The notes beneath the pieces are model-generated. The model was not told where the DNA came from and did no database searches. It worked only from the letters and a program-made list of their open reading frames with translations. From the NCBI GenBank assembly GCA_937951695.1, contig CALFBL010000093.1, positions 1 to 13,582 of the forward strand: a stretch of DNA of 13,582 nucleotides. Reading direction: 5' to 3'. The stretch comes from an uncultured Granulosicoccaceae bacterium (GTDB taxonomy: Bacteria; Pseudomonadota; Gammaproteobacteria; Granulosicoccales; Granulosicoccaceae). Below, in pieces: positions 7,202-13,582 of this stretch. Position 1 is the first letter of the stretch. Every line of letters starts with the position of its first letter. The position numbers were made by a program, and so were the translations under genes.

Positions 7202-8407
7202 TCAGGTCATATCGTGTAAGGCTTTCACTACGGCGTCACTAAACCCATCCGAGTTAATATGATACGGCACTTCGATTAACCGACGATCCGCTGTTGCTGC
7301 AAAGTTGGAGCGAATGGCGTCAAACAATTTTGTCCTTGCGTCAACATCGTTGAACGGCATATCCGGTGCATCCAGCGCAGAGACCCCCCCTAACGGCAAT
7401 AAGAACCGAACCTGCCCATGCATCTGATTGAGCCGCCCAGCAATCCATTTTCCCATTTGAGTATTCTCATCTGGCGTGGTGCGCATGAGCGTCACTTGCG
7501 GATTGTGCTCGTAAAATAGACGATCGGCGTACTTTGCAGGGACTGTTGACGGCGCACCAAAATTAACCATATCCAGCGCACCCACCGAACCCACGTAGGG
7601 AATTTTTCGTCGAATGATGGATCCCAAACGATCATCATCAGCCGCGAACACACCGTCGAATAACAGGTCGCAAATTTCAGTCGTGGTTAAGTCCACCACT
7701 GCCATAAAAAACCCACCATCGGCAAGCTTTTCCATGGAACGACCACCGACACCGGTCGCGTGAAAGACAAATGGCTCGTATTCATTTTCCAGTTTTCCCA
7801 TCACCGACTGTACCGCTGCGGTGGTCACACCGAACATAGTCATTCCGAGTCCGGGTTTTTCATTGGCATCGGCGATAACATCGGGTGCGTATAACGCTGC
7901 GCCAGCCATCGCAGCAGCGGCGTTACCGAGTACTTTTCGGGAGATGGTGTTCAGCCCTTGCACATCAGTGACCGAATACATCATCATGATGTCGCTCGGG
8001 CCGACGTAAGGCTCTACGTTGCCTGAGGCGACTGTGGATACCATGATTTTTGGTGTACCGATGGGCAGAGTTTGCAGAGCGGGCGTCACCAATGCCGTGC
8101 CGCCCGAACCACCCGCTGAGATCATTCCACCGATGGACTCGGCATTCTGCATCGCCCACCGTTTGAACGCGTGCGCCATCCCAGCCACCGCCGACCCCCG
8201 ATCCCCTGTGAAGACTGCGTCCACCCCACCGGGATGGTGCGCGGCGATAGTCTGTGGAGACACGTCTGCACTGGATGGTTTGTCTGTGGTTGAAAGATCG
8301 ACAGTTTGAACTGCTACCCCAGCCCTCTTGATGGTGTCTTTTAAGTAAGTCAGTTCATCTGACTTGGTATCAAAGGTTCCAGCGACGAATACGGGGGAAG
8401 CCGCCAT
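7202..8407 (-). CDS. Tm-1-like ATP-binding (UPF0261) protein
   Basis: A 401-residue protein of the UPF0261/Tm-1-like family. Diagnostic segments are VFVAGTFDTKSDEL near the N-terminus (6-19), the Gly-rich SAGGSGGTAL (97-106), KIMVSTVASGNVEPYVG (120-136), a PGLGMTMFGVTTAAV segment (185-199), VFHATGVGGRSMEKL (214-228) and VGSVGALDMVNFG in the second half. In tomato Tm-1 the equivalent N-terminal region binds ATP and inhibits tobamovirus replication; the ancestral bacterial role is thought to be metabolic but is not established. The start ATG at 8405-8407 has GGAG about eight bases upstream. The gene heads a two-gene unit with the TIM-barrel gene. The 216-base upstream gap probably carries its promoter. 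Confidence 0.92.
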   Translation of the reverse strand: MAASPVFVAGTFDTKSDELTYLKDTIKRAGVAVQTVDLSTTDKPSSADVSPQTIAAHHPGGVDAVFTGDRGSAVAGMAHAFKRWAMQNAESIGGMISAGGSGGTALVTPALQTLPIGTPKIMVSTVASGNVEPYVGPSDIMMMYSVTDVQGLNTISRKVLGNAAAAMAGAALYAPDVIADANEKPGLGMTMFGVTTAAVQSVMGKLENEYEPFVFHATGVGGRSMEKLADGGFFMAVVDLTTTEICDLLFDGVFAADDDRLGSIIRRKIPYVGSVGALDMVNFGAPSTVPAKYADRLFYEHNPQVTLMRTTPDENTQMGKWIAGRLNQMHGQVRFLLPLGGVSALDAPDMPFNDVDARTKLFDAIRSNFAATADRRLIEVPYHINSDGFSDAVVKALHDMT

Positions 8408-8623
8408 ATCAGTTCTCCGATTTTTGCAGTTTTCGACTTGCTAGGTGTTAGCACTACTCAACTTATTTTTGCACGCCATTGGAAAAAGTACACGCGTATT
8501 TTTGTCTTTTTTCTGGTGGTATTAGTAGAGTGCCAATACCTCAACACCGCTTCAGAAGCCAGAGATCGCTATAACAGCCAAAGAAACCAGTAGAACTACC
8601 ATTCAACCCTGTGCCTCCTCACC
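8408..8623. promoter_or_regulatory. Upstream region of the Tm-1-like gene
   Basis: A 216-base, AT-rich gap between the methyltransferase stop and the Tm-1-like start. It contains an imperfect dyad around taggtgttagcacta (8442-8456) close to the start, a plausible operator position. No convincing terminator after the methyltransferase and no confident promoter hexamers were seen. Confidence 0.3.
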
Positions 8624-9223
8624 TTAGAGCTTCTGTACGATGAAGTAAGCGTGCTTCTCTGGAAATTGATCCTGTTCAAAATGGCGGATCACGCAATTTT
8701 GCTTTAAAACGATATTGAAGTAGCGTTGAATTCCGAGTGTAGCGTAATACACTTCTGGCCCCATCACCGAGTTGGTGTGTTCGCCAGGCTCATCGAGAGC
8801 GCCGCAGGAAAAAATACACACCCCTTCCCGATTCAAAGCGGAAACTAGCTTTAGTAAAACTCGCTCTTGCTGCTCCAACGGGACGTGCCAGATGCTGTCC
8901 CACGCAGAGATGAAATCGTATTTTCCGGTGAGCTCCCAGTCCACAATATTCCCATGATGAAAGGGTATCTCTGGGAGTTTTGCTTTGATAATCCTTAACA
9001 TCTCAGTGGAAAGATCGATCCCTTCCGAATTGAAACCATGTTGTATTAACAGATTTATGATTCGATCTGAACAACCGCACCCCACATCCAGAGCTCTACC
9101 ACGATTTTCGGTAAACATTATGGCCCGCTTGTGCGACTCAATACCATTATTGCTGTCAAATTCATCACGCTCCCATAGGTGCGTTATTTCGTTATAGGCT
9201 TTACCGATGTCTTCAGGCGTCAC
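8624..9223 (-). CDS. Class I SAM-dependent methyltransferase
   Basis: A 199-residue Rossmann-fold methyltransferase. Motif I is ALDVGCGCSDR (44-54), the acidic end of strand 2 is SEGID (66-70), and the post-motif region is KYDFISAWDSIWHVPLEQQ (101-119), followed by a typical VLLKLVSALNREGVCIFSC strand. The N-terminus (DIGKAYNEITHLWERDEF) resembles a complete start of small stand-alone methyltransferases. Its substrate cannot be told from sequence. The start codon is GTG at 9221-9223, and it overlaps the TGA of the MFS stub, so translation may be coupled to the stub. The gene appears more AT-rich than its neighbours and occupies the place where the rest of the MFS gene should be, which suggests insertion by horizontal transfer. 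Confidence 0.88.
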   Translation of the reverse strand: MTPEDIGKAYNEITHLWERDEFDSNNGIESHKRAIMFTENRGRALDVGCGCSDRIINLLIQHGFNSEGIDLSTEMLRIIKAKLPEIPFHHGNIVDWELTGKYDFISAWDSIWHVPLEQQERVLLKLVSALNREGVCIFSCGALDEPGEHTNSVMGPEVYYATLGIQRYFNIVLKQNCVIRHFEQDQFPEKHAYFIVQKL

Positions 9224-9366
9224 AGCAATCCCAGCGTTCCGTGATCAGGTTCAAAATGCTCATTTTTGACGCCGGCACACGCCCACACTCCAAACAACAA
9301 ACCATTGAGCATGAAGGCCGCCGCGACCGCACGCCAGCGACGATCAGACAGTAAATTGGTGAGCAA
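9220..9366 (-). pseudogene. N-terminal stub of an MFS transporter
   Basis: A 48-codon frame begins at TTG 9366, with a perfect AGGAGG eight bases upstream (9375-9380). It encodes SDRRWRAVAAAFMLNGLLFG followed by VWACAGVKNEHF and GTLGLL, which is the first transmembrane helix and following loop of YbjJ-like major facilitator transporters. The frame stops at TGA 9220-9222, where helix 2 would begin, and no further MFS sequence is visible downstream. It is either a gene truncated by insertion of the methyltransferase or a short leader now used to start that gene. An overlapping ATG at 9371 opens a different frame with a poor, Cys/Arg-rich composition. MFS assignment rests on pattern recognition of a short stretch. 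Confidence 0.6.
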
Positions 9367-9401
9367 CTCATACCCCTCCTGGAAACGTGATGGTCAGCTT
9401 A

Positions 9402-10169
9402 TCAAGACGCTGTGAGACTTTGCAGCATCAAGGCCACACCCGATATCAATAGCAGCGTCAGCACCAATTGTCTGAACAGAATTTCATTGATCGACAAACT
9501 TAACGTTGATCCAATACGCGCCCCGATCAGAGTAAACGGCGTGCACAGCAGCGCCATCGAAAGTACCGGTTGATCGATGTGCCCACCGATCGCCATGCCA
9601 AACGCTGCCATGCTTAACACAACCAAACTGTACGGTCGATAGATGGCCAGCTGACTATGGCTGGGACCCCCTCGAATTTGCAACCAGACGATGGGCAGCG
9701 GGCCAGACAAGCCCGCAAAGCCGCCCAACAATCCACCGGCCCCGCCCACCAGAGCATCCGCCAGACGTCCACCCATCGAACCAATGGATAGCCGACCCAA
9801 CCCACTGAACTGAACCGCGGCATAGGCCATTAAAAACCCACCCACAATAAGCTGAAGGGCAATCGGTGACGCTTGACTGAGCGCGTATATTCCAATCGGA
9901 ACACCAAGGCACCCTGGAATTACGAATGGAAGAATCTTGCGCCAATTTAGTGTGGGACGCTGGGTTGAGAGCCCGACTGCTTGAGCGCTCAGAGCGGCGA
10001 TCACAATCAGCGGCGGCACCATGTGCGGCGGTAACGCGCTGAACCAGAAACCGGCAACAACCAGTCCGGTACCAAACCCTGCAAATCCGGTCGTGAAACC
10101 TGCGATTAGTGCACCGCTGATAACGATGACAAGATTGACCGTGTCCAATCCAAGAAAGAGCTCATTCAA
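9402..10169 (-). CDS. Sulfite exporter TauE/SafE family permease
   Basis: A 255-residue inner-membrane protein with about eight hydrophobic helices in the two-half arrangement of the TauE/SafE family. The first signature, ISGALIAGFTTGFAGFGTGL, lies at 18-37. The second-half equivalent, GGAGGLLGGFAGLSGPLP, lies near 142-159. Family members export sulfite, sulfoacetate or related organosulfonates and other small organic anions. The substrate here is open, though the neighbouring PEP mutase superfamily gene hints at a C2/C3 organic acid or phosphonate theme. The frame starts at TTG 10169. An in-frame stop lies just upstream, and the nearby ATG at 10165 is out of frame. The ribosome binding site is weak. 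It lies 91 bases after the PEP mutase-family gene, same strand. Confidence 0.9.
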   Translation of the reverse strand: MNELFLGLDTVNLVIVISGALIAGFTTGFAGFGTGLVVAGFWFSALPPHMVPPLIVIAALSAQAVGLSTQRPTLNWRKILPFVIPGCLGVPIGIYALSQASPIALQLIVGGFLMAYAAVQFSGLGRLSIGSMGGRLADALVGGAGGLLGGFAGLSGPLPIVWLQIRGGPSHSQLAIYRPYSLVVLSMAAFGMAIGGHIDQPVLSMALLCTPFTLIGARIGSTLSLSINEILFRQLVLTLLLISGVALMLQSLTAS

Positions 10170-10176
10170 TGATCAA

Positions 10177-10235
10177 GACTCAGCCACCGGTTTAATGACT
10201 GAGTACAGAATCATCACGTCATCTGAGTATGACGT
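10177..10235. repeat. Small inverted repeats between the permease and PEP mutase-family genes
   Basis: Two dyads lie in the 91-base gap: actcag (10178-10183) with ctgagt (10199-10204), and a perfect 7-bp pair acgtcat (10216-10222) with atgacgt (10229-10235). A further ctgagt forms the loop of the second. They may be an operator or attenuating hairpin; there is no T-run for a terminator. Confidence 0.35.
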
Positions 10236-10260
10236 TGAACGACACAGAGATTCGCTATGC

Positions 10261-11028
10261 TTAACCATGCGCCGCAGCGGCCTCAGCTTTCAACCAGGAG
10301 ATCATGCTGCGGTACGGGCTCGACCCGTAACTGATTCGCGCCGCTCCCAGTTCGGCGAATTTTTTCTGATTAGGGGTGTGCGGCAATACGATCATGTTGA
10401 CCGGCAGTGAGACCGCTTTACACAAGGTTTCTATCTGCTTCTCATTCACCATGCCGGGTGCAAAAAAGCCATCCGCGCCCGCTTGTTCAAACGCCTTGGC
10501 GCGTTCGATCGCATCATTAACCATCGCATCAGTATGCTCATCGGGTTTGGTTTTTAAAAAAATGTCGGTGCGTGCGTTTAAAAACCCATTGATGCCGTTC
10601 TCGTCAGCCGCTGCGCGCGCCGCTTGAATGCGTTTGGCTTGATCCTCAATCGCGTACAGCCCAGAACCGCCGATGATTTGATCTTCAAAATTAAATCCAA
10701 TGACACCGATCTGCATGGCGCGTCGAACACTGTCTGCGACCGCTTCGGGTGACTCCCCGTAACCGGCCTCCAGATCCATTGTGAGTGGTAGATCGATCGT
10801 CTTGAGAATACGGCGGGCGACAATCAGAGCATCGTCGAGTGGAAACTGCTCGCCGTCGGGAAAACCGTTGGCCATGGCCACCGGAGCGCTGCCGGTTGCA
10901 ATGGCTTTGGCACCCGAACTGGCCACAGCCTTTGCGCTACCGGCATCCCAGACATTAAACAGAACAATCGGATTTCCCGACTGATGAAGTTGTTTAAACG
11001 TACGTGCTTGATCCGCCTGACTGTTCAT
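10261..11028 (-). CDS. Isocitrate lyase/PEP mutase superfamily protein
   Basis: A 255-residue cytosolic TIM-barrel enzyme. Recognisable blocks are PIVLFNVWDAGSA (20-32), TGS (45-47), the metal-binding MDLEAGYGE (84-92), GFNFEDQ (111-117), NARTD (151-155) and the ending LGAARISYGSSPYRSM. The superfamily makes or breaks C-C or P-C bonds next to a carboxylate (PEP mutase, methylisocitrate lyase, oxaloacetate hydrolase). This copy lacks the KKCGH isocitrate lyase signature and the classic EDKxxPKxNS PEP mutase loop, so the exact reaction is undefined. ATG at 11028 with GAGGA eight bases upstream was chosen over a TTG at 11067, which would add 13 residues outside the conserved fold. It is divergent from the Rieske-type gene and may head the minus-strand series. 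Confidence 0.88.
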   Translation of the reverse strand: MNSQADQARTFKQLHQSGNPIVLFNVWDAGSAKAVASSGAKAIATGSAPVAMANGFPDGEQFPLDDALIVARRILKTIDLPLTMDLEAGYGESPEAVADSVRRAMQIGVIGFNFEDQIIGGSGLYAIEDQAKRIQAARAAADENGINGFLNARTDIFLKTKPDEHTDAMVNDAIERAKAFEQAGADGFFAPGMVNEKQIETLCKAVSLPVNMIVLPHTPNQKKFAELGAARISYGSSPYRSMISWLKAEAAAAHG

Positions 11029-11145
11029 TGTGTTGATCCTCAACGCTGACTTGATTCGGTTTATCAATATTTTGCTAGCTTAACTGGACCTGCACGACCA
11101 TTGTAAGCGATACTGAACCGACGACATCAGTGGAATTAAAGGCCC

Positions 11146-11829
11146 ATGGACAGACGTCGATTTACCAAAATGTGCAGCGGGCTGTTAACAGGTGCAGCTT
11201 CCCTACACGCCCGTGCATCCACGCAATCCCCCTACCGACAATCAGCACTGCAGTTTGATGATGGCACCGCTGTCACGCTCGATGCGCTGCACCCCGGGGA
11301 GGCGTGGATCTTCAGCTACCCCTACAAAACCACACCGTGTTTTCTGATCCGGCTTAACAGCAGCGCTCCCCAACGCGGCTCCTGGCCAGGGGGGGTGGGG
11401 CCTGATCAATCCGTGGTGGCGTTCTCAGCCATTTGCAGCCACAAGATGTCCCACCCGGCTAAACCCATCACGCATATCTCCTACCGGGATGAGCCGGTAA
11501 GCTGGTACAGCAAGAGTGGTGAAAGACAGACTCGTGCCGGTATGATCAGCTGCTGCTCTGAGCGCAGCGTCTACGACCCGAGCGATGGCGCAACGGTGCT
11601 CAACGGTCCCGCTCCCGTGCCCTTGGCTGCGATCTCACTGGCAGCCGACGGTACCGGTGCACTGAGCGCCACGGGTAGCCACGGCCCGGATCAGTACGAT
11701 CGGTTTCTCGAAGCGTTCGGCTTTCGTCTGGCTCTGGAATACGGTATCAGCGGCGCTAAAACGCTCGTGGATGAACAAACGGTTGCCATCAAAGCGAGCG
11801 ACTTCTCAGCTCATCAAGTGCTCTGTTAG
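11146..11829 (+). CDS. Tat-exported Rieske-type protein with altered second cluster motif
   Basis: A 227-residue protein beginning with a twin-arginine signal (DRRRFTKM at 2-9, hydrophobic to about 24). A Rieske-like domain follows: first motif AICSHKMSHP with Cys97 and His99, second motif ISCCSERSVYDPSDGATVLN near 134-153, then GPAPVPLAAI, the usual closing loop. Rieske clusters need Cys-x-His and Cys-x-x-His. Here the second motif is Cys137-Ser-Glu-Arg140, so Arg (CGC, 11563-11565) stands where His is expected. A 2Fe-2S cluster is therefore probably absent or abnormal. C-terminal residues 185-227 are unrecognised. The Tat signal suggests folding with cofactor before export, at least ancestrally. 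The start ATG has AAGG three bases upstream, a short spacing. A seven-G run at 11389-11395 is a slippage-prone site. Confidence 0.82.
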   Translation: MDRRRFTKMCSGLLTGAASLHARASTQSPYRQSALQFDDGTAVTLDALHPGEAWIFSYPYKTTPCFLIRLNSSAPQRGSWPGGVGPDQSVVAFSAICSHKMSHPAKPITHISYRDEPVSWYSKSGERQTRAGMISCCSERSVYDPSDGATVLNGPAPVPLAAISLAADGTGALSATGSHGPDQYDRFLEAFGFRLALEYGISGAKTLVDEQTVAIKASDFSAHQVLC

Positions 11830-11945
11830 CCAGCCGTGAACCGGTTAACCTATCGAAACTTCAATCCTAGCTTCAACCGAACGATCAGTCGAACCAAATT
11901 TTCCTCATAATTGACGGTACAGCGACATCGATTTATCGTCGGCGT

Positions 11946-12791
11946 TCAATCGTTTGAATGATCCGAACCTTCCAATAACGCGAGCACAGCTTTTCGCTGT
12001 TCTTTTTGCACCTGAATAACTTGGGTATCAGCAACAGCCTGCCGCGCAATATCAAGTGCGCTGAGCTCACTGCGATTTTTCGTACTGGGTAGGGCGCCCG
12101 CCTGTAACAGCTGTTGCACGATGTGTATGTTTTCAGCCGATACCGCGTAGTGAAGTGCTGTGTTGTTAAGTTCATCCTGCCAATGCACATCAATATCCTC
12201 CTCCCCTAGCAACAACTTCACAGCCTCTGCGTGGCCGTTATCAGAGGCTCTCATCAATGGCGAAAAGCCGTAGACATCGGGTGTGTTGGCGTTTGCACCG
12301 TTGTGCAATAACCACGCAAGAGTTTCATCCAATCCTTTGGCCGCCGCGATCATTGCACTGGTCCAACCGTTGGAGCCTATGGCGTTGATATCGGCACCCA
12401 GTGTCAACAACCAGGAGGCCAGCGGCTGCTGATCGCCCAACACGGCAAACATAAACGCTGTGCCATCGGTAATTGTCTTGTCTTTTATGTCAACCCCTAG
12501 CGCCACCAGCCGGCGTGCCAACGCCTCATCACCGACTTTACTGGCCACCATCAAGGCGTTCTTACCGTTACTGGCTGCCAGCTCCCAAAACGGATCTTGA
12601 GGGTTTGGTGCGTCCGTCGATGCAGCGATGGCATCGGTCAGGATCGACTGCAGAGCGCGGGTGTTGTCACTGCTGATGGCACTGACCCAACGCGCCCGAA
12701 CATCGGCGCTGGTATCCGATGCTGCGGAAAATTGCGGCATTGATCCGATCAGCAATGCGATGATCAGGCATATACCTATGCGTTGGCCCAT
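11946..12791 (-). CDS. Exported ankyrin-repeat protein
   Basis: With the ATG at 12791 the protein is 281 residues and begins MGQRIGICLIIALLIG...FSAAS, a good signal peptide. At least five ankyrin units follow, with typical cores GKNALMVASKVGDEALARRL, DGTAFMFAVLGDQQPLASWL, GWTSAMIAAAKGLDETLAWL, GFSPLMRASDNGHAEAVKLL and NTALHYAVSAENIHIVQQLL. A charged helical tail ends in EGSDHSND. Ankyrin repeats bind protein partners; a periplasmic location is inferred. An alternative GTG start at 12896 overlaps the stop of the upstream gene (GTGA) and would add 35 residues before the signal. That geometry suggests translational coupling even if the extra residues look unhelpful. No clear ribosome binding site precedes 12791. 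The partner is probably the product of the upstream gene. Confidence 0.85.
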   Translation of the reverse strand: MGQRIGICLIIALLIGSMPQFSAASDTSADVRARWVSAISSDNTRALQSILTDAIAASTDAPNPQDPFWELAASNGKNALMVASKVGDEALARRLVALGVDIKDKTITDGTAFMFAVLGDQQPLASWLLTLGADINAIGSNGWTSAMIAAAKGLDETLAWLLHNGANANTPDVYGFSPLMRASDNGHAEAVKLLLGEEDIDVHWQDELNNTALHYAVSAENIHIVQQLLQAGALPSTKNRSELSALDIARQAVADTQVIQVQKEQRKAVLALLEGSDHSND

Positions 12792-12892
12792 GAATCGGCC
12801 GAGGCGTAGACCCTCGTCTGAACACATCAACCCGACTCGACACTGCATCGCGCGTGCGCTCATGCGAGCAAAACCCGACACCCAACCCTCAA

Positions 12893-13441
12893 TCACGCAG
12901 TCATACCGCGCGTACGCAACACATCAGCAAAAGCGGTATCCGGATCGTAGTGTCCTGTCATACGAATCATTGCATCGCGTCGTACCGCTTCGTCCAATAA
13001 ACCGCGCAGCCCTATGCGTAACGCATCGTTCAGTGGCACGCGTTGTTGCGACAAAACTTCGCAAAACGCGTTACCCATAAACAGTGGCAATTCGGACTGC
13101 TGTGTGAGCAGTTTCAGCACATCAAAATGATGGCTGCTGTGGCCGGTGATAAACAACAAGGTGCCGTTCTGCGCTTCGGGTGGGGTCGCAATCTCGACAC
13201 CCAGTTCGATGACGGTGGCTTTCTCATGCTCGTGTAAATCCGCATCAAAGGCCACGGTAAATGGCCCTTTACCGATCAGTTGCCCATCGTGAAGACAGGC
13301 CGCATTCTCGGGCAGCACAAAAAACAGCGCGGCTTGCCACTCGCCGTGATCGATCTGCACAGGAGTACAGGTCACCGTGATGTTGGCGTGGTGCAAAGCC
13401 ACCATCACATCATCTGGAAATCGTTGCACAGGTGTCGACAC
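12893..13441 (-). CDS. Hypothetical protein upstream of the ankyrin gene
   Basis: A 182-residue soluble protein not assigned to any family. It starts at GTG 13441 without a clear Shine-Dalgarno sequence. The same frame stays open for 15 codons further upstream to a TAG but offers no standard start. No signal peptide or membrane segment is visible. The central part has a strand-rich pattern (VTCTPVQIDHGEWQAALFFV, ATVIELGVEI, TLLFITGHSSHHFDVLKLL), and the C-terminal third is helical (LNDALRIGLRGLLDEAVRRD). His-rich patches (HLHEH-like near 70, HSSHH near 101) are notable but no metal site is claimed. Its TGA overlaps a possible GTG start of the ankyrin gene, so the two are likely co-transcribed. 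Confidence 0.75.
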   Translation of the reverse strand: MSTPVQRFPDDVMVALHHANITVTCTPVQIDHGEWQAALFFVLPENAACLHDGQLIGKGPFTVAFDADLHEHEKATVIELGVEIATPPEAQNGTLLFITGHSSHHFDVLKLLTQQSELPLFMGNAFCEVLSQQRVPLNDALRIGLRGLLDEAVRRDAMIRMTGHYDPDTAFADVLRTRGMTA

Positions 13442-13479
13442 AGAACGGTTAAACAGTTTCTCGCCAAAGTGGTGGCGCG

Positions 13480-13496
13480 GGTAGCTCTACGTTACC
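13480..13496. repeat. Nested dyad upstream of the hypothetical protein gene
   Basis: The sequence ggtagctctacgttacc holds the outer pair ggta/tacc and an inner pair gtag/ctac. It lies 39-55 bases upstream of the GTG at 13441, a possible operator position. Short and possibly fortuitous. Confidence 0.2.
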
Positions 13497-13527
13497 ACCC
13501 AAACGCACTGAATTGGAGACCAAAACC

Positions 13528-13555
13528 AACCACGGCCGCCAAGGCGACCGTGGTT
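13528..13555 (-). terminator. Hairpin terminator of a minus-strand gene beyond the window
   Basis: Arms aaccacggccgcc (13528-13540) and ggcgaccgtggtt (13543-13555) pair over 13 positions with one mismatch and an aa loop. On the minus strand the hairpin is followed by ggttttgg, a short T-tract, so it best fits termination of a gene entering from the right edge. Confidence 0.65.
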
Positions 13556-13582
13556 GAGTACTGCCTAGCTAAAGGCCAATCT

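Noticed and set aside
8435..8590. Plus-strand open frame with a lipoprotein-like FFLVVLVECQYLNTASEARD segment
   Set aside because: It lacks an ATG and a ribosome binding site, lies opposite the probable promoter of the Tm-1-like gene, and matches no known small lipoprotein.
8540..8600. Minus-strand 16-residue hydrophobic ORF (MVVLLVSLAVIAISGF) after the methyltransferase
   Set aside because: Too short to support as a gene. It could be a remnant of the lost MFS gene but nothing specific shows that.
11029..11067. TTG-started extension of the PEP mutase-family protein
   Set aside because: ATG 11028 has a well-spaced GAGGA, and the extra 13 residues fall outside the conserved fold.
11839..11850. 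Overlapping palindromes in aaccggttaacc after the Rieske-type gene
   Set aside because: Too short for a terminator or a confident operator, and no T-tract follows.
1..13582. Search for CRISPR arrays, tRNAs, rRNA, complete transposons, toxin-antitoxin pairs or defence islands
   Set aside because: No regular spaced repeats, cloverleaf sequence, transposase or recognisable defence gene was seen on either strand.

Overview
The window looks like chromosomal DNA of a free-living, probably marine, gammaproteobacterium. Base composition is moderate (about half G+C by eye), lipobox lipoproteins and a Tat-exported protein point to a Gram-negative envelope, and the gene families found (DUF945, DUF3857-transglutaminase, TauE, Tm-1-like/PEP hydrolase, ankyrin, Rieske) are common in that group. 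A genus cannot be fixed from the sequence alone. No tRNA, rRNA, CRISPR array, complete insertion sequence or recognisable defence system was found.

Region 1 (1-982) is decayed mobile or accessory DNA. It opens with the middle part of a group II intron reverse transcriptase on the minus strand. This copy has lost its N-terminal part and carries Asn where the palm motif-A Asp is expected. About 670 bases with no convincing gene follow, holding nested inverted repeats around a cttggta core, one doubtful small ORF, and a perfect 15-bp tandem repeat just before the next gene.

Region 2 (983-6121) concerns the cell envelope. A DUF945 (YdgA-type) protein and a DUF3857/transglutaminase-like protein form a two-gene operon with a 1-base overlap. 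The operon ends at a strong hairpin shared with the convergent CsgG-like lipoprotein gene. A Sel1-repeat lipoprotein gene is divergent from the CsgG-like gene.

Region 3 (6145-11028) is a minus-strand series. In transcription order it contains an isocitrate lyase/PEP mutase superfamily enzyme, a TauE/SafE permease, a 48-residue stub of an MFS transporter, a SAM-dependent methyltransferase whose GTG start overlaps the stub's stop codon, a Tm-1-like (UPF0261) protein, and a PEP hydrolase-family TIM barrel. The last two correspond to the two halves of plant Tm-1 proteins. The methyltransferase appears more AT-rich and sits where the rest of the MFS gene should be, so it was probably inserted later.

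Region 4 (11146-13582) holds a Tat-signal Rieske-type protein that lacks its second His ligand, then a minus-strand pair: an unrecognised 182-residue protein and an exported ankyrin-repeat protein. A hairpin at the right edge probably ends a minus-strand gene lying beyond the window.

The observations most worth a second look are the altered Rieske site, the MFS/methyltransferase junction, and the CsgG-like/Sel1 lipoprotein pair.
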